Under the pieces are notes generated by a model. That model was not told the DNA's origin, searched no databases, and saw only the letters and a program-made list of their open reading frames with translations. From NCBI RefSeq assembly GCF_029760915.1, contig NZ_CP121685.1, forward strand, positions 966,001 through 1,030,000: a stretch of 64,000 nt of DNA, written 5' to 3'. The DNA comes from Olleya sp. YS. GTDB lineage: Bacteria; Bacteroidota; Bacteroidia; Flavobacteriales; Flavobacteriaceae. This document shows, one piece after another, positions 54,291 to 63,935 of this stretch (its first letter is position 1; every line of letters starts with the position of its first letter). A program made the translations under genes and the position numbers.

Positions 54291-57200
54291 TTTTTAATAA
54301 TTCTAACCATTTTAAATCTTTTGTTAATATCCTTTATTTTCAAAAAATAAACGCCTTCACTAAGATTAGATATATTTAATTGATTAGCATTTATTTCAGT
54401 TAAAATTAATTGCCCTAAACTATTATATACTTTTAATGAAGCTATTTCTGTCTTCGATTTTACTGTTAATATAGACTTGGTTGGATTAGGAAATACTGCA
54501 ATGTCATCAATGGTGTTTTCTGAAATACCAAGTGATTCACAAGAATCAAAAACAACATCAAATCTATTTGCGAAGTTTCCAATTTCTGAAGAAAAAGAAT
54601 AGGATTGAGCTGTTAAATTGTGACAAACATTTAGCGCATTATCTTTTAAATAAACAGTTTGATTATTAAAAAAATCACCTTGAAAATGATCAATAGATAA
54701 AGTAAATATTGTTGGTGATTGTATAGAGGAGAAGAACCCTAACGAAACGACTTCGTTTACAGTTAAACTACTAGAAGCTTTACCCTGAATGACAAACTTT
54801 TTATTGGATTGAGGAATGTTAAAATACACTAAAGCGTTTTGTCCTAAAGGCGCATGTTCAAAAGCATCATAGGCTTTTCCATCATCTGCATCTGAAGCAT
54901 TGTTGACGTAACCTAATAAAATTTGACTATGTACTCCAGTGTCAGAACTTAGGTTAAACCATATTTTATTTTCCAAACTATTTGAAGCTCTAAAAAATTG
55001 ATTGTTGTTATCAGTTACTCGCATTGTGTTATTAAAAAACACAGTTCCGTTAGATGAAGGTACATTATCTGAATAGTTGACAAAAACACCTTGAGCAGAA
55101 GGTATAAACCTATTAGGTACATTGCCTATATCTCCTCCCGCAATTTCACCTGTTAGATTAATCATTGCATAATCACTAGAATCAAAATTAAGTGCTTGGT
55201 TACCGTTTGCAGTTGCACTTGCACTGGTGTTATGTGACCATATAAGTATTAAGCCATCAATGACACCATCCGTATTTGTTCCAAGAGGATGATTATGCAT
55301 GTTACGTTCTAAAAACGCATCTACATCAATAGCTGATGGATACGGATTACCAATAAAAATAGGATTATCGTCTCCAATTTCAAAATCATTTCTTGTAACT
55401 GGAACATTAATATTACCTGTATTAAAACAACCAGTAAAACTTAATGGTATTGGTGTATTACTAGACGCTCTGACAGCTAGACCTATTCCAGGTTCCAAAA
55501 TTAAATTAGAATTGGCTAACACCCAATCGTCACCATTATCGTCTATCCCATCATATATTACTCCTAATCCTGGTACACAGGTATTATCATTAAAAGTCTC
55601 ATAGCATGAATCCTGAAAATTAGCAGAATTAAACCAATACCTATAATTATTTATCAGCGTGTTATTGGACATTATATCACCTACTGTACTTCCGTTTAAA
55701 GGACTACTTATATAAGTTACCTCTGTATTGGAATTAGTTACTGCTGTTATTTTTTGAACTGATCCAGATCCATTTCCTTGTAAAAAGAACACGCCTGTAT
55801 CGCTATTCTGCACAAAAGCACCTGTGTGATTGACTAGTATTTGTCCTGAAACAATCGTGTTATTTTCTACCTCAACATAATCTAATGAACTAATTTCTAA
55901 CACAAAAGGTGCATTAATAGTTAGTGCACAAGCACTAAAACTATTAAAGGAAGATGTATTATAATTACCATTTATAATGGCTTCTTTAGTTAAATCTGGT
56001 AAACCGTTATCCCAAGTACTTCCATCCCAAGTGGTAGAATTAACACAAGGATTTGTACAGCTTATTAAAATGTTTTCTTGTGTTGTTAAACTACCACACT
56101 CGTTATAAACTGTATGTGTCACAGTATAAATACCTTCTGCTGGAAATACAAACACAGGATTGGTATATTGAGTATCATTACCAGCTCCTGTAAGATCAAT
56201 AATTCCATCGTTATCAAAATCCCATTCATGGGTTTCGTAAGTTTCGTTAGCTAAAAAAGTGTAAGACAAACAATTTGAAACATCCACTGTATAAGTGAAA
56301 TCTGCATTTTGAGGTGCTTCTGGTTGTACGTTAATAGTAATAGGAAGTACAACATCGCAAGCATTAGTGTTTATAGGCACGCTAAAAACACTATTAAACA
56401 CACGTCTTAATTCTAGATTGACATTTGCCTGAATATCATTTAATATAACTTCGGCACTATTTAAATCGCTTACATAATAATTTGTAGTTACTAACGCGTT
56501 AGTTAGCTGAAAATGGTTAGATGGATCAGTAACATCCCAATATTGGTATTCTAGATTGGATACCAAACACAGTTCTTGACCCAATTCTGCATCTTGACCA
56601 CAAATTAAATCGTAAGATGTTTGAATATTTGCACTATTAGTAACAAACTTATCTTCTATTAATTCTATATTATCAAATAAAACGCTACTATTAGTATTAG
56701 TGGTTGAATAAGCATTTAAAATTAAACTTTGATAATCATCATTAGCGGTAAAACAGAATAATGATTGTTCCCATTGATTGCTTGTAATATTGTTTTCTGA
56801 AGCAATTTGTTGAACAGGTAAACCGTTTAAAATATCTACAGTTCCACCACAGGAACCTCCAGTAAAACTACCAGAGTTAATAGCATTGTTATCACTTAAA
56901 TAAACTTGGTAGCTTGCTGCTGTATTAATAATCCATTTATTTCTGTTAACCGAAAGTAAATAATTTACATTATTAAATACATTAACATTGGTCAATATTG
57001 CTTCCCCATTATTGGGTTGACCCGAAGTACAACCATATAACGCAACAGCGCCTTCACCTGTACTACCTGGAAGATTAAAATAATTAATATTACCACATTG
57101 TGATTCTGTACAAGGTATAGAAAAATCGTAAAATGAGGGGCTACCATTCATTGCAAACCAACCGTCTAATTCGCTTGGTCCATTTCCGTTAGTATTCATA

Positions 57201-58849
57201 TGATACGCCATGTTGAATGGATTAAACGATGGTAAATTTGCTAATGTTGGATCTAAAAATTCAGAATTACATATTAAATTACAAGTACTAGCATTAATAC
57301 AATTTAAAGTATTACAAATGGTAACAATGATATTTACATAAGCTGTATTACCAAAATTACCAGCAGTATCCATTGGTTTGTAGGTTAACTGAAGGTTTCC
57401 TACGGTATTTGGCGTTACTAAAAATGTTCGGTTAGGTGCTGTTCCAGTAAAGGTTGTTATTAAGTTTCCATTTAAGCTTAAATCTGTTACTTCTAGCTGT
57501 AATCCTAAGTCTGACACGTCATTACTCAATAAATCTTGTTCTAAAATGCTTAAAACAGAACCTTGACAACTATCTATGGTAGGTTGTGTTAATGGATCCT
57601 GAAAATCATTTACAGCAAAAACCAAAGGTGCACAACTACTGTACGACACAATATTACTAGGGTGATTACTTAAACTAGTTACAATTGCAGGATTACCAAA
57701 CTCTATAATATTGTTATTTCCAAACTGAGTAGACAGATTATAGTCCAAATTACAAAACACGTCAAACTCATCTGGACTAGGTCGTCTTGGACTTTCTACA
57801 GTCACTGCATAAGCCATTATGTAGTCACTTACAGGAAAGTTACAGTCGTTGTTTAAATCTATATGGCTTAAACTAGATCCAGCAGAATAGGTTGCAGGAG
57901 TATGTACAGGTAAATCGTTATCTCCTAATCTAACTTCTGATGTGCTTGGACAGCCATTAGTAATAGTATTAATGTTTAACGCACTATTAAACACCCAATT
58001 GGTTCCAGTATTGACAATTAAATCGTCACCTAAATCATTATGCAATAAATTATCATATTTTAAGTAAGTGTTTCCGTTTTTAGGGTTTCCGTTTTCGTCT
58101 ATTCCAGAAGCAAACCCTAATGCGTGCATAATTTCATGTAATAAAACTGCATACATGTCAAAAGAATTAGTGCCGAAAATTCCTGCTGGATTAGTATAAT
58201 CACTGTACCACGAATGGAAAAAATTTACTTTAATGTAGCCATCCCAAGAATTAGCATCGTTAGAACCTGTATTTATGGCTTTCCAAACTTCACCTTCTAC
58301 AATAGTTCCAGGTGGTACTGAAGCATAATTATAATAGGATGATGCAGATGCTAAAGTCTGGCTAACTGTATAATTAGATTCTATTTCAAATTTGACAGGT
58401 TCTACGACTCCTGTTGAAGGATTCTCAATGATAATTTGCTCTAAATCGGCAAATATTTGAGCAATAACATTTCTAAAATTTACATTATTATTAAAATCTG
58501 AAATACTTCCATCTAAAACATTATCAGTTAAATACACTGAAAATAATCCTTCTGGTGAAATATAATCTGGTGTTAATGGTATTGCTCTAAATTGACCTGT
58601 TTGAGTAACATTAATTTGTTTATGATGCTGATTTCCAAATCTATCCACTAAAACATCTTCAAGTTTATGCTTTAAGTTTTGATGATTGTCTAATGTAAAA
58701 TGACTGTTATTTTGACATTGGTCAATAGCGTTAGTGTCCTCTATTTCTCCGCAGGTAAATAGCATTGGTTCTTCATTTTGAGCGTAAACACCTAGGCACA
58801 TAATATATATGGCTAAGTTTAATAAAATTACACTCAATTGTTTTACCAT
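54287..58849 (-). CDS. Giant Type IX secreted zincin with PKD domain
   Basis: This 1520-residue protein has a signal peptide and an N-terminal zincin. HEIMHALGFASG lies at residues 238-249, with third-ligand candidate H329 in SLSHID and Met-turn DYIMAYAV. HExxHALGF with a distant third His is like the M8/leishmanolysin arrangement. Between about 420 and 520 there is a cadherin/Ig-like domain, near 880-935 a PKD domain (HEWDFDNDGIIDLTG), and then beta-rich segments. The end is a Type IX sorting domain (AVFPNPTKSILTVKS ... SEGVYFLKIKD). It is probably exported to the cell surface. Confidence 0.85.
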   Translation of the reverse strand: MVKQLSVILLNLAIYIMCLGVYAQNEEPMLFTCGEIEDTNAIDQCQNNSHFTLDNHQNLKHKLEDVLVDRFGNQHHKQINVTQTGQFRAIPLTPDYISPEGLFSVYLTDNVLDGSISDFNNNVNFRNVIAQIFADLEQIIIENPSTGVVEPVKFEIESNYTVSQTLASASSYYNYASVPPGTIVEGEVWKAINTGSNDANSWDGYIKVNFFHSWYSDYTNPAGIFGTNSFDMYAVLLHEIMHALGFASGIDENGNPKNGNTYLKYDNLLHNDLGDDLIVNTGTNWVFNSALNINTITNGCPSTSEVRLGDNDLPVHTPATYSAGSSLSHIDLNNDCNFPVSDYIMAYAVTVESPRRPSPDEFDVFCNLDYNLSTQFGNNNIIEFGNPAIVTSLSNHPSNIVSYSSCAPLVFAVNDFQDPLTQPTIDSCQGSVLSILEQDLLSNDVSDLGLQLEVTDLSLNGNLITTFTGTAPNRTFLVTPNTVGNLQLTYKPMDTAGNFGNTAYVNIIVTICNTLNCINASTCNLICNSEFLDPTLANLPSFNPFNMAYHMNTNGNGPSELDGWFAMNGSPSFYDFSIPCTESQCGNINYFNLPGSTGEGAVALYGCTSGQPNNGEAILTNVNVFNNVNYLLSVNRNKWIINTAASYQVYLSDNNAINSGSFTGGSCGGTVDILNGLPVQQIASENNITSNQWEQSLFCFTANDDYQSLILNAYSTTNTNSSVLFDNIELIEDKFVTNSANIQTSYDLICGQDAELGQELCLVSNLEYQYWDVTDPSNHFQLTNALVTTNYYVSDLNSAEVILNDIQANVNLELRRVFNSVFSVPINTNACDVVLPITINVQPEAPQNADFTYTVDVSNCLSYTFLANETYETHEWDFDNDGIIDLTGAGNDTQYTNPVFVFPAEGIYTVTHTVYNECGSLTTQENILISCTNPCVNSTTWDGSTWDNGLPDLTKEAIINGNYNTSSFNSFSACALTINAPFVLEISSLDYVEVENNTIVSGQILVNHTGAFVQNSDTGVFFLQGNGSGSVQKITAVTNSNTEVTYISSPLNGSTVGDIMSNNTLINNYRYWFNSANFQDSCYETFNDNTCVPGLGVIYDGIDDNGDDWVLANSNLILEPGIGLAVRASSNTPIPLSFTGCFNTGNINVPVTRNDFEIGDDNPIFIGNPYPSAIDVDAFLERNMHNHPLGTNTDGVIDGLILIWSHNTSASATANGNQALNFDSSDYAMINLTGEIAGGDIGNVPNRFIPSAQGVFVNYSDNVPSSNGTVFFNNTMRVTDNNNQFFRASNSLENKIWFNLSSDTGVHSQILLGYVNNASDADDGKAYDAFEHAPLGQNALVYFNIPQSNKKFVIQGKASSSLTVNEVVSLGFFSSIQSPTIFTLSIDHFQGDFFNNQTVYLKDNALNVCHNLTAQSYSFSSEIGNFANRFDVVFDSCESLGISENTIDDIAVFPNPTKSILTVKSKTEIASLKVYNSLGQLILTEINANQLNISNLSEGVYFLKIKDINKRFKMVRIIKN

Positions 58850-59092
58850 GACTTACGGTATTGATAATATAGACTGTCCGCTTTTAGTAAAATTAATAAC
58901 TAAAAAAATAGTAATCAATTTACTTATTTTGATTGAATACGTAACGCATTATATTTTTAGATTAAATATAAAAGTAAGCAGTAAACATGAGATAATTAAT
59001 AGGAAACCCACTAATGCTGTTTTCTAGTACATAATCGTACATTATGACAAGATATTCGTCATTGATAATAATGTTCACAATCTAAAAATCAA

Positions 59093-60196
59093 TTAAATAA
59101 TCTCAAATAATTTTCCGGGAAGCTGTCTAATTACTCCTTTTAATTCCATGTTTAAAAGGATTCCTGCTAATTTATACGTTGGCATATTACAATTTAGAGC
59201 TATAACGTCTAACAGCTGCTTATCATTCTCTTTTAGATAATTGTAAACTTGTTTTTCATCAGTATCTAACTCGACAAATAATTGTTTTTGTACTGCAGGT
59301 TTTTTTAAATCTTCTAATTGCCAATTTAAGATGTAAGGCACATCTAACGGAGTTGATAGCAAATGTGCTTTTTGTTGTTTGATTAGATTATTACAACCCA
59401 CGCTTTGGCTATCTGTTGTACGACCAGGAACAGCAAAAACATCTCTATTGTAAGAATTGGCTATGTCTGCGGTTACTAGGCTTCCTCCTTTTTCGGCTGA
59501 CTCAATAACTATAGTAGCTTGGCTTAAACCAGCTATAACTCGGTTGCGCTTTAAAAAATTATTACGGTCAAACGCATCGCTACTCCAAAAATCGGTAAAA
59601 AATCCACCATTATTTTCGACCTCAGCTACATACTTTTTATGCACTTTAGGGTAAATCTGGTTTAGTCCGTGAGCTAAACACCCTATAGTTTGTAGTTTGT
59701 GTTTTATTGCTGCCTTTTGTGCTGTAATATCTGTACCATAAGCAAATCCAGAAACTATAATTGGGTTGTAAATAGCTAAATCTTCAACTAGTTTTTCGCA
59801 AAACGCAATACCAGAAGTTGTTATTTTTCTAGCACCAACAATACTAATAATATGCTTATTATTAAGGTTTATGTTTCCGCTTTCAAACAATAAAATTGGG
59901 CTATCAATACAATGCTTTAGGTTTTCAGGATAAGACTCGTCTGTAAAATAATGGTATTTAATGTTTTCGTCTTTAATAAATTTAAGCTCACTTTCTGCAG
60001 CTTCTAAATGGTTAGATTTATAAATTTCTTTTAAAATAATATCTCCAATACCATCAATTTTTAATAGATTTTGCCTCTTTTCTTTAAATACTGCTTCTGC
60101 ACTTCCGCAATGGTTAATTAGCTTTTTTGCGGTTGTATCGCCTATTTTAGAGACGTGTTGAAGTGCCAAAATGTGCAATAATTGCTCGTCTTTCAT
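59093..60196 (-). CDS. dprA: DNA-processing protein DprA
   Basis: This 367-residue protein has an N-terminal helix-hairpin-helix (LQHVSKIGDTTAKKLINHCGS). A Rossmann DprA domain follows (ISIVGARKITTSGIAFC, SGFAYGTDITAQKAA, GSLVTADIANSYNRDVFAVPG), then a C-terminal winged helix (YNYLKENDKQLLDVIA). DprA loads RecA on incoming single-stranded DNA in transformation, and recA is about 9 kb away. A competence role in this organism is an inference. Confidence 0.93.
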   Translation of the reverse strand: MKDEQLLHILALQHVSKIGDTTAKKLINHCGSAEAVFKEKRQNLLKIDGIGDIILKEIYKSNHLEAAESELKFIKDENIKYHYFTDESYPENLKHCIDSPILLFESGNINLNNKHIISIVGARKITTSGIAFCEKLVEDLAIYNPIIVSGFAYGTDITAQKAAIKHKLQTIGCLAHGLNQIYPKVHKKYVAEVENNGGFFTDFWSSDAFDRNNFLKRNRVIAGLSQATIVIESAEKGGSLVTADIANSYNRDVFAVPGRTTDSQSVGCNNLIKQQKAHLLSTPLDVPYILNWQLEDLKKPAVQKQLFVELDTDEKQVYNYLKENDKQLLDVIALNCNMPTYKLAGILLNMELKGVIRQLPGKLFEII

Positions 60197-60289
60197 GTTT
60201 TATATCGCTGATTTTGAAACTACAAGAAAAGAAATTTAAGCCTGTTAATAACTAATACCTGCTAAATTTTATTGGTTTTTAAAAATTTC

Positions 60290-60297
60290 TAACTTTG
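60290..60297 (+). promoter_or_regulatory. -7 promoter element TAACTTTG almost at the start codon
   Basis: An exact TAnnTTTG ends 5 bp before the ATG at 60303. Transcription would begin within about 1-4 bp of that ATG, giving a nearly leaderless mRNA. A TTG at 60272 is 15 bp upstream of the box, shorter than the usual spacing. Confidence 0.4.
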
Positions 60298-60302
60298 TTA
60301 TT

Positions 60303-61238
60303 ATGCAATTAGAACAATATATCAGTGATTTATTATACAGATATGACTGTGTTACGGTTCCAGAGTTTGGATCGTTTTTAACACAACGTCAATCTGCCGA
60401 AGTACACCAAAGTACCAATGCATTTTATCCACCAAAAAAACGACTGTCGTTTAACGAGCAAATACAAACCAATGATGGTTTGTTAGCACACTATATTGCA
60501 GATGTAGAAAAAATACCGTTTGAAACTGCTTTACAAAACTTATCTAAACGTGTTAAGTCTTTAAAATCTTATTTAATTGAAGGCGAAACGCTAAGCTTTG
60601 AAAATATTGGTGATTTAGTATTAAACAGTCATGGTAAAATAGAGTTTAGTCCATCATACCACTTAAATTATTTAACTGATGCTTTTGGATTGTCTCAATT
60701 TGTGTCTCCTGCTGTAACGCGTGAGGTATACAAAGAAGAAGTAGAAACTATTGAAAAAGTAGTCCCAATTGCTGTAACACCAGAAAAACGTAAAAGTAAA
60801 TCCTATTTAAAATATGCTGCAATTGCAGTTGTTGCTTTAGGAATGGCTGGTTTTGGTTTTAATAACTACGTTAATAACGTCGACCAACACAATCAAATAG
60901 CTCAAGAAGAGGCTAATAAACAATTAGAAAGCAACATTCAAGAAGCTACTTTTGTAATTAGTAATCCGTTACCTGCTATTACGTTAAACGTTAATAAACA
61001 AACTGGAAATTATCATGTGGTTGCTGGTGCGTTTAGGGTAGAAGCAAACTCCGATAAAAAAGTTGCACAATTACAAGACAAAGGATTTAAAGCACGTAAA
61101 ATAGGCGAAAACAAATATGGCTTACATCAAGTCGCTTATGCGAGTTATACAGACAGACAAGACGCCTTACAAGCTTTAAACACTATAAGAAAAGAACACA
61201 ACAAAGATGCTTGGCTGCTTATTAAAAAGTTAGACTAA
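60303..61238 (+). CDS. CCDC81-like HU-domain and SPOR-domain membrane protein
   Basis: This 311-residue protein begins with a prokaryotic CCDC81/HU-like region (LEQYISDLLYRYDCVTVPEFGSF and LSFNEQIQTNDGLLAHYIA). A helix follows at about 175-195 (YLKYAAIAVVALGMAGFGF) and then a C-terminal SPOR domain (GNYHVVAGAFRVEANSDKKVAQL ... DAWLLIKKLD). The HU part would face the cytoplasm and the SPOR domain would bind denuded peptidoglycan at the septum, so it may link DNA or nucleoid and division site. Confidence 0.86.
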   Translation: MQLEQYISDLLYRYDCVTVPEFGSFLTQRQSAEVHQSTNAFYPPKKRLSFNEQIQTNDGLLAHYIADVEKIPFETALQNLSKRVKSLKSYLIEGETLSFENIGDLVLNSHGKIEFSPSYHLNYLTDAFGLSQFVSPAVTREVYKEEVETIEKVVPIAVTPEKRKSKSYLKYAAIAVVALGMAGFGFNNYVNNVDQHNQIAQEEANKQLESNIQEATFVISNPLPAITLNVNKQTGNYHVVAGAFRVEANSDKKVAQLQDKGFKARKIGENKYGLHQVAYASYTDRQDALQALNTIRKEHNKDAWLLIKKLD

Positions 61239-61261
61239 GTGTAACACTTTAAACCTATTTT

Positions 61262-61297
61262 AAAAGACCTTTTAATTAATATTGAAAGGTCTTTTTT
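61262..61297 (+). terminator. Terminator after HU/SPOR gene
   Basis: The stem AAAAGACCTTT / AAAGGTCTTTT has a 12-base loop and is followed by a T-run. Confidence 0.8.
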
Positions 61298-61358
61298 ATT
61301 TTAAAATGCTTAACTCTTAATTAATTCTAAATATTATGGCTGAAATTTTAAATCGGTT

Positions 61359-61366
61359 TACCTTTG
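61359..61366 (+). promoter_or_regulatory. -7 promoter element TACCTTTG upstream of thioesterase
   Basis: An exact TAnnTTTG lies 49 bp before the ATG at 61416. I see no TTG at the expected -33 position. Confidence 0.4.
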
Positions 61367-61415
61367 TAGCTTAATTATAGTTCCGAGGTTTCGGAAACAC
61401 ATTCTTAAACAATTA

Positions 61416-61925
61416 ATGGAAGCAAAAACACCTAAAGATTCTAGAACAATAATGACAGATATGGTTTTACCAGGTGAAACCAACCCAATCAATAATTTGT
61501 TTGGTGGCGAATTATTAGCACGAATGGACAGAGCTGCTGGCATTAGTGCCAGAAGACACTCTAGACGTATTGTAGTAACCGCTTCTGTAAACCATGTGGC
61601 TTTTAATAGAGCCATCCCTTTAGGTAGCGTGGTGACAGTTGATGCCAAGGTGTCTAGAGCCTTTAAAAGCTCTATGGAGATATATATTGATGTTTGGATA
61701 GAAGACAGAGAATCTGGCGTAAAAGCAAAAGCTAACGAAGCCATTTATACATTTGTTGCTGTAGATGAAACAGGAAGACCTGTACGTGTCCCAGAATTAG
61801 TCCCAGAAACCGAGTTAGAAATTGAACGTTTCCAAGGTGCTTTACGCAGAAAACAATTAAGTCTAGTATTAGCAGGTAAAATGAAACCTAATGATGCAAC
61901 TGAGTTAAAGGCGCTTTTTGAGTAA
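61416..61925 (+). CDS. Hotdog-fold acyl-CoA thioesterase
   Basis: This 169-residue protein has the YciA/Acot-type hotdog motif NLFGGELLARMDRAAGISARRHSR, in which the substrate-binding Gly-Gly and Asp are visible, followed by VTASVNHVAFNRAIPLGSVV. It hydrolyses acyl-CoA to free fatty acid and CoA; the preferred chain length cannot be read. It is convergent with the LytM gene, with 0 bp between them. Confidence 0.9.
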   Translation: MEAKTPKDSRTIMTDMVLPGETNPINNLFGGELLARMDRAAGISARRHSRRIVVTASVNHVAFNRAIPLGSVVTVDAKVSRAFKSSMEIYIDVWIEDRESGVKAKANEAIYTFVAVDETGRPVRVPELVPETELEIERFQGALRRKQLSLVLAGKMKPNDATELKALFE

Positions 61926-63158
61926 TTACATCTTATAAATCCATTCTGCAGGATTAACAGATTTGTTGTTTTTATATAAACTAAACCACAATAAGGTTTC
62001 GCCTTCACTATTAGTAAACACTTCGCCTATTTCTTGTTTAGTTTCAATAGTATCTCCAGGTTTTACGGATATTTTTTTAAGATTATGGTAAGCTGTAATA
62101 TAATCTCCGTGTTTGATTAATACTGTTGGATTTCCTCTTTTTTGAACAATAATTTTTAGTACTTCGCCTTTAAAAACTGCTCTAACAATTGCGTTTTCTT
62201 CTGTTGCAATACGCACACCACTACTGTTAATAGTTAATGAAGCGTCAGTTGGATGGCGTTGTACACCATATTTTACTTTTACTAACCCTTTTTCTACTGG
62301 CCAAGGTAGTTTTCCTTTGTTATTTAAAAAGTCTGCTGCAATTAATTTAGCTTCTGCAGTCAATGCAAAGGTGGTCGAGGATTTAGCAGTAGTTGTACTT
62401 TTTCCTGCTTTTTTGTTAGAGTTGACTATAGCTTCTTTGATAATACGATCTATTTCTCGATCTATTTCTCTAGCTTCTTGCTGTTTCTTTTTAATCTGTG
62501 CAGTATATTTATTTAAATCTTTTTTTATGGCAGCCATCACTGTTTCATGCTGCTTCATATCTGCTTCCAAAGCTTTTTGGACGTCTTTATTTTCAGCAAT
62601 TAATTTATCCTTATCTGCTTTTTGTTGAGCTAATTCTAAATTTAACTGTTGAAGCTTTAGGGTTTTTTGTTTAATGTCTTCGCCTTGTTGTTTTTGGTAT
62701 TTAGAGTACTGATTCATGTACTGTAAACGCTTGTAAGCCTGCCTAAAATTACTAGAAGACAGCAAAAACATAACCCGATTCTGGCTTCTTTTATTTTTAT
62801 AAGCAGTTTGGATGGTTTTAGCATAATTGGCTTTTAATACTTCCAACTCATCGCGTAATGCTGTTATCTTTTTTTGATTAGTATTAATCTCTCTATTAAT
62901 CAAATTAGCCTGTTGATTAGTGACTTTTATCAAATTGCGTCTAACACCAAGCTTGTAGTTTAAATCTTCAATAATAGAGGTTTGACTTTTTTGTTTAGAC
63001 TGGTTTTTAAACAGTAAATTATTAATCTGTTTAATTTGATTTTTTATCTCTAACCGTTTAGCTTCTAATTGGTCTATTTTGTTTTTTTGCGCTAAAGCGG
63101 AAGTACTGCCAAGTAGTACAAAACCAATCACTAAAACAAGTAAGGTGTTATACTTCAT
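61926..63158 (-). CDS. EnvC-like murein hydrolase activator, degenerate LytM domain
   Basis: This 410-residue protein has a signal peptide (to LAQ at about 23) and a long coiled coil of roughly residues 25-250. A C-terminal M23/LytM domain follows. The usual zinc ligands are lost: the segment that should read HxGxD is SSGVRIAT, and the HLHFE motif is LLWFSLYKN. Only HGDYITAYHNL remains. That is the EnvC pattern, an activator of amidases rather than a hydrolase. It is cotranscribed with the DUF4292 lipoprotein 3 bp upstream. Confidence 0.9.
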   Translation of the reverse strand: MKYNTLLVLVIGFVLLGSTSALAQKNKIDQLEAKRLEIKNQIKQINNLLFKNQSKQKSQTSIIEDLNYKLGVRRNLIKVTNQQANLINREINTNQKKITALRDELEVLKANYAKTIQTAYKNKRSQNRVMFLLSSSNFRQAYKRLQYMNQYSKYQKQQGEDIKQKTLKLQQLNLELAQQKADKDKLIAENKDVQKALEADMKQHETVMAAIKKDLNKYTAQIKKKQQEAREIDREIDRIIKEAIVNSNKKAGKSTTTAKSSTTFALTAEAKLIAADFLNNKGKLPWPVEKGLVKVKYGVQRHPTDASLTINSSGVRIATEENAIVRAVFKGEVLKIIVQKRGNPTVLIKHGDYITAYHNLKKISVKPGDTIETKQEIGEVFTNSEGETLLWFSLYKNNKSVNPAEWIYKM

Positions 63159-63161
63159 AAA

Positions 63162-63935
63162 TTACAGCTCGATTTTTTTATAACCTGAAGGAATAGTAAA
63201 CGGAAAACGAACCTCTTCGTTTAGCTTTACCGATTTTAATTCTAGGTTTATAACTAGTTGCTCATCATCTTCAATTGCAAGTATTTTAGTGCGCTCTGGT
63301 AGTGTTTTTTTATCGACTTCTTGATACGTCAAATAGTCAATATGTAAGATGCGTTTGTCTTTAGGTTGTGCAATTTCTTGGGAATCCATCTTAAAATGCG
63401 AAGGATTTACAAACAAGAACAACTCAAACAAGTCACGTTGTCTTTTAGGTTGTAAAATATATGATGTATCATTTGCTGAAATCTCATATGTATCATCTTC
63501 TAAATTAAACAATGATTGACCTAACAACATATTCTGAACTTTATAAAAGTCTAGATCTGTACCTAACAAATCACTTAAATAGGCAAAATCGCCATCAAAA
63601 TAGGTGTTGTCCCATTTGTTGTAAAATGCCACTCTATTTGGTGTAATTAAGACTTTAGCAATGCCTAATTTGCTCATCCAAATAGTTTTATCTTTTTCCA
63701 TTCTAAAACTAACTGTTGTTCCGTCAGATTTCCCTTTTTGAATGTATTCTAACTTTAGTTTTCCAACTAAAGTTGTAAAATCTGTTGTAGCCTTATTGCT
63801 GTTTTTAATAAGCTGTTTTGCTGTTAGTTTGGTGTTAATTTTACCATCAGACATTATGGTTTTTGAACCTTTACAGCCAGAAACTATAACCACTAAAAGA
63901 AGTATTGCAAACGTTATATTTTTTTTAAATGTCAT
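63162..63935 (-). CDS. DUF4292 lipoprotein
   Basis: This 257-residue protein has a lipoprotein signal with lipobox VSGC (Cys21). The mature part (TDFTTLVGKLKLEYIQKGKSDGTTVSFRMEKDKTIWMS) and its beta-strand repeats match the DUF4292 family, whose fold resembles the LolA/LolB half-barrel. It could handle lipids or outer-membrane parts; no function is established. Its ATG overlaps the stop of the upstream TPR gene (TAATG) and its own stop lies 3 bp before the EnvC-like gene. Confidence 0.85.
   Translation of the reverse strand: MTFKKNITFAILLLVVIVSGCKGSKTIMSDGKINTKLTAKQLIKNSNKATTDFTTLVGKLKLEYIQKGKSDGTTVSFRMEKDKTIWMSKLGIAKVLITPNRVAFYNKWDNTYFDGDFAYLSDLLGTDLDFYKVQNMLLGQSLFNLEDDTYEISANDTSYILQPKRQRDLFELFLFVNPSHFKMDSQEIAQPKDKRILHIDYLTYQEVDKKTLPERTKILAIEDDEQLVINLELKSVKLNEEVRFPFTIPSGYKKIEL

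Noticed and set aside
59030-59046. Small inverted repeat CATAAT-CGTAC-ATTATG downstream of dprA
   Set aside because: Six-base arms of A and T are expected by chance in this AT-rich DNA, and nothing else nearby supports a site.
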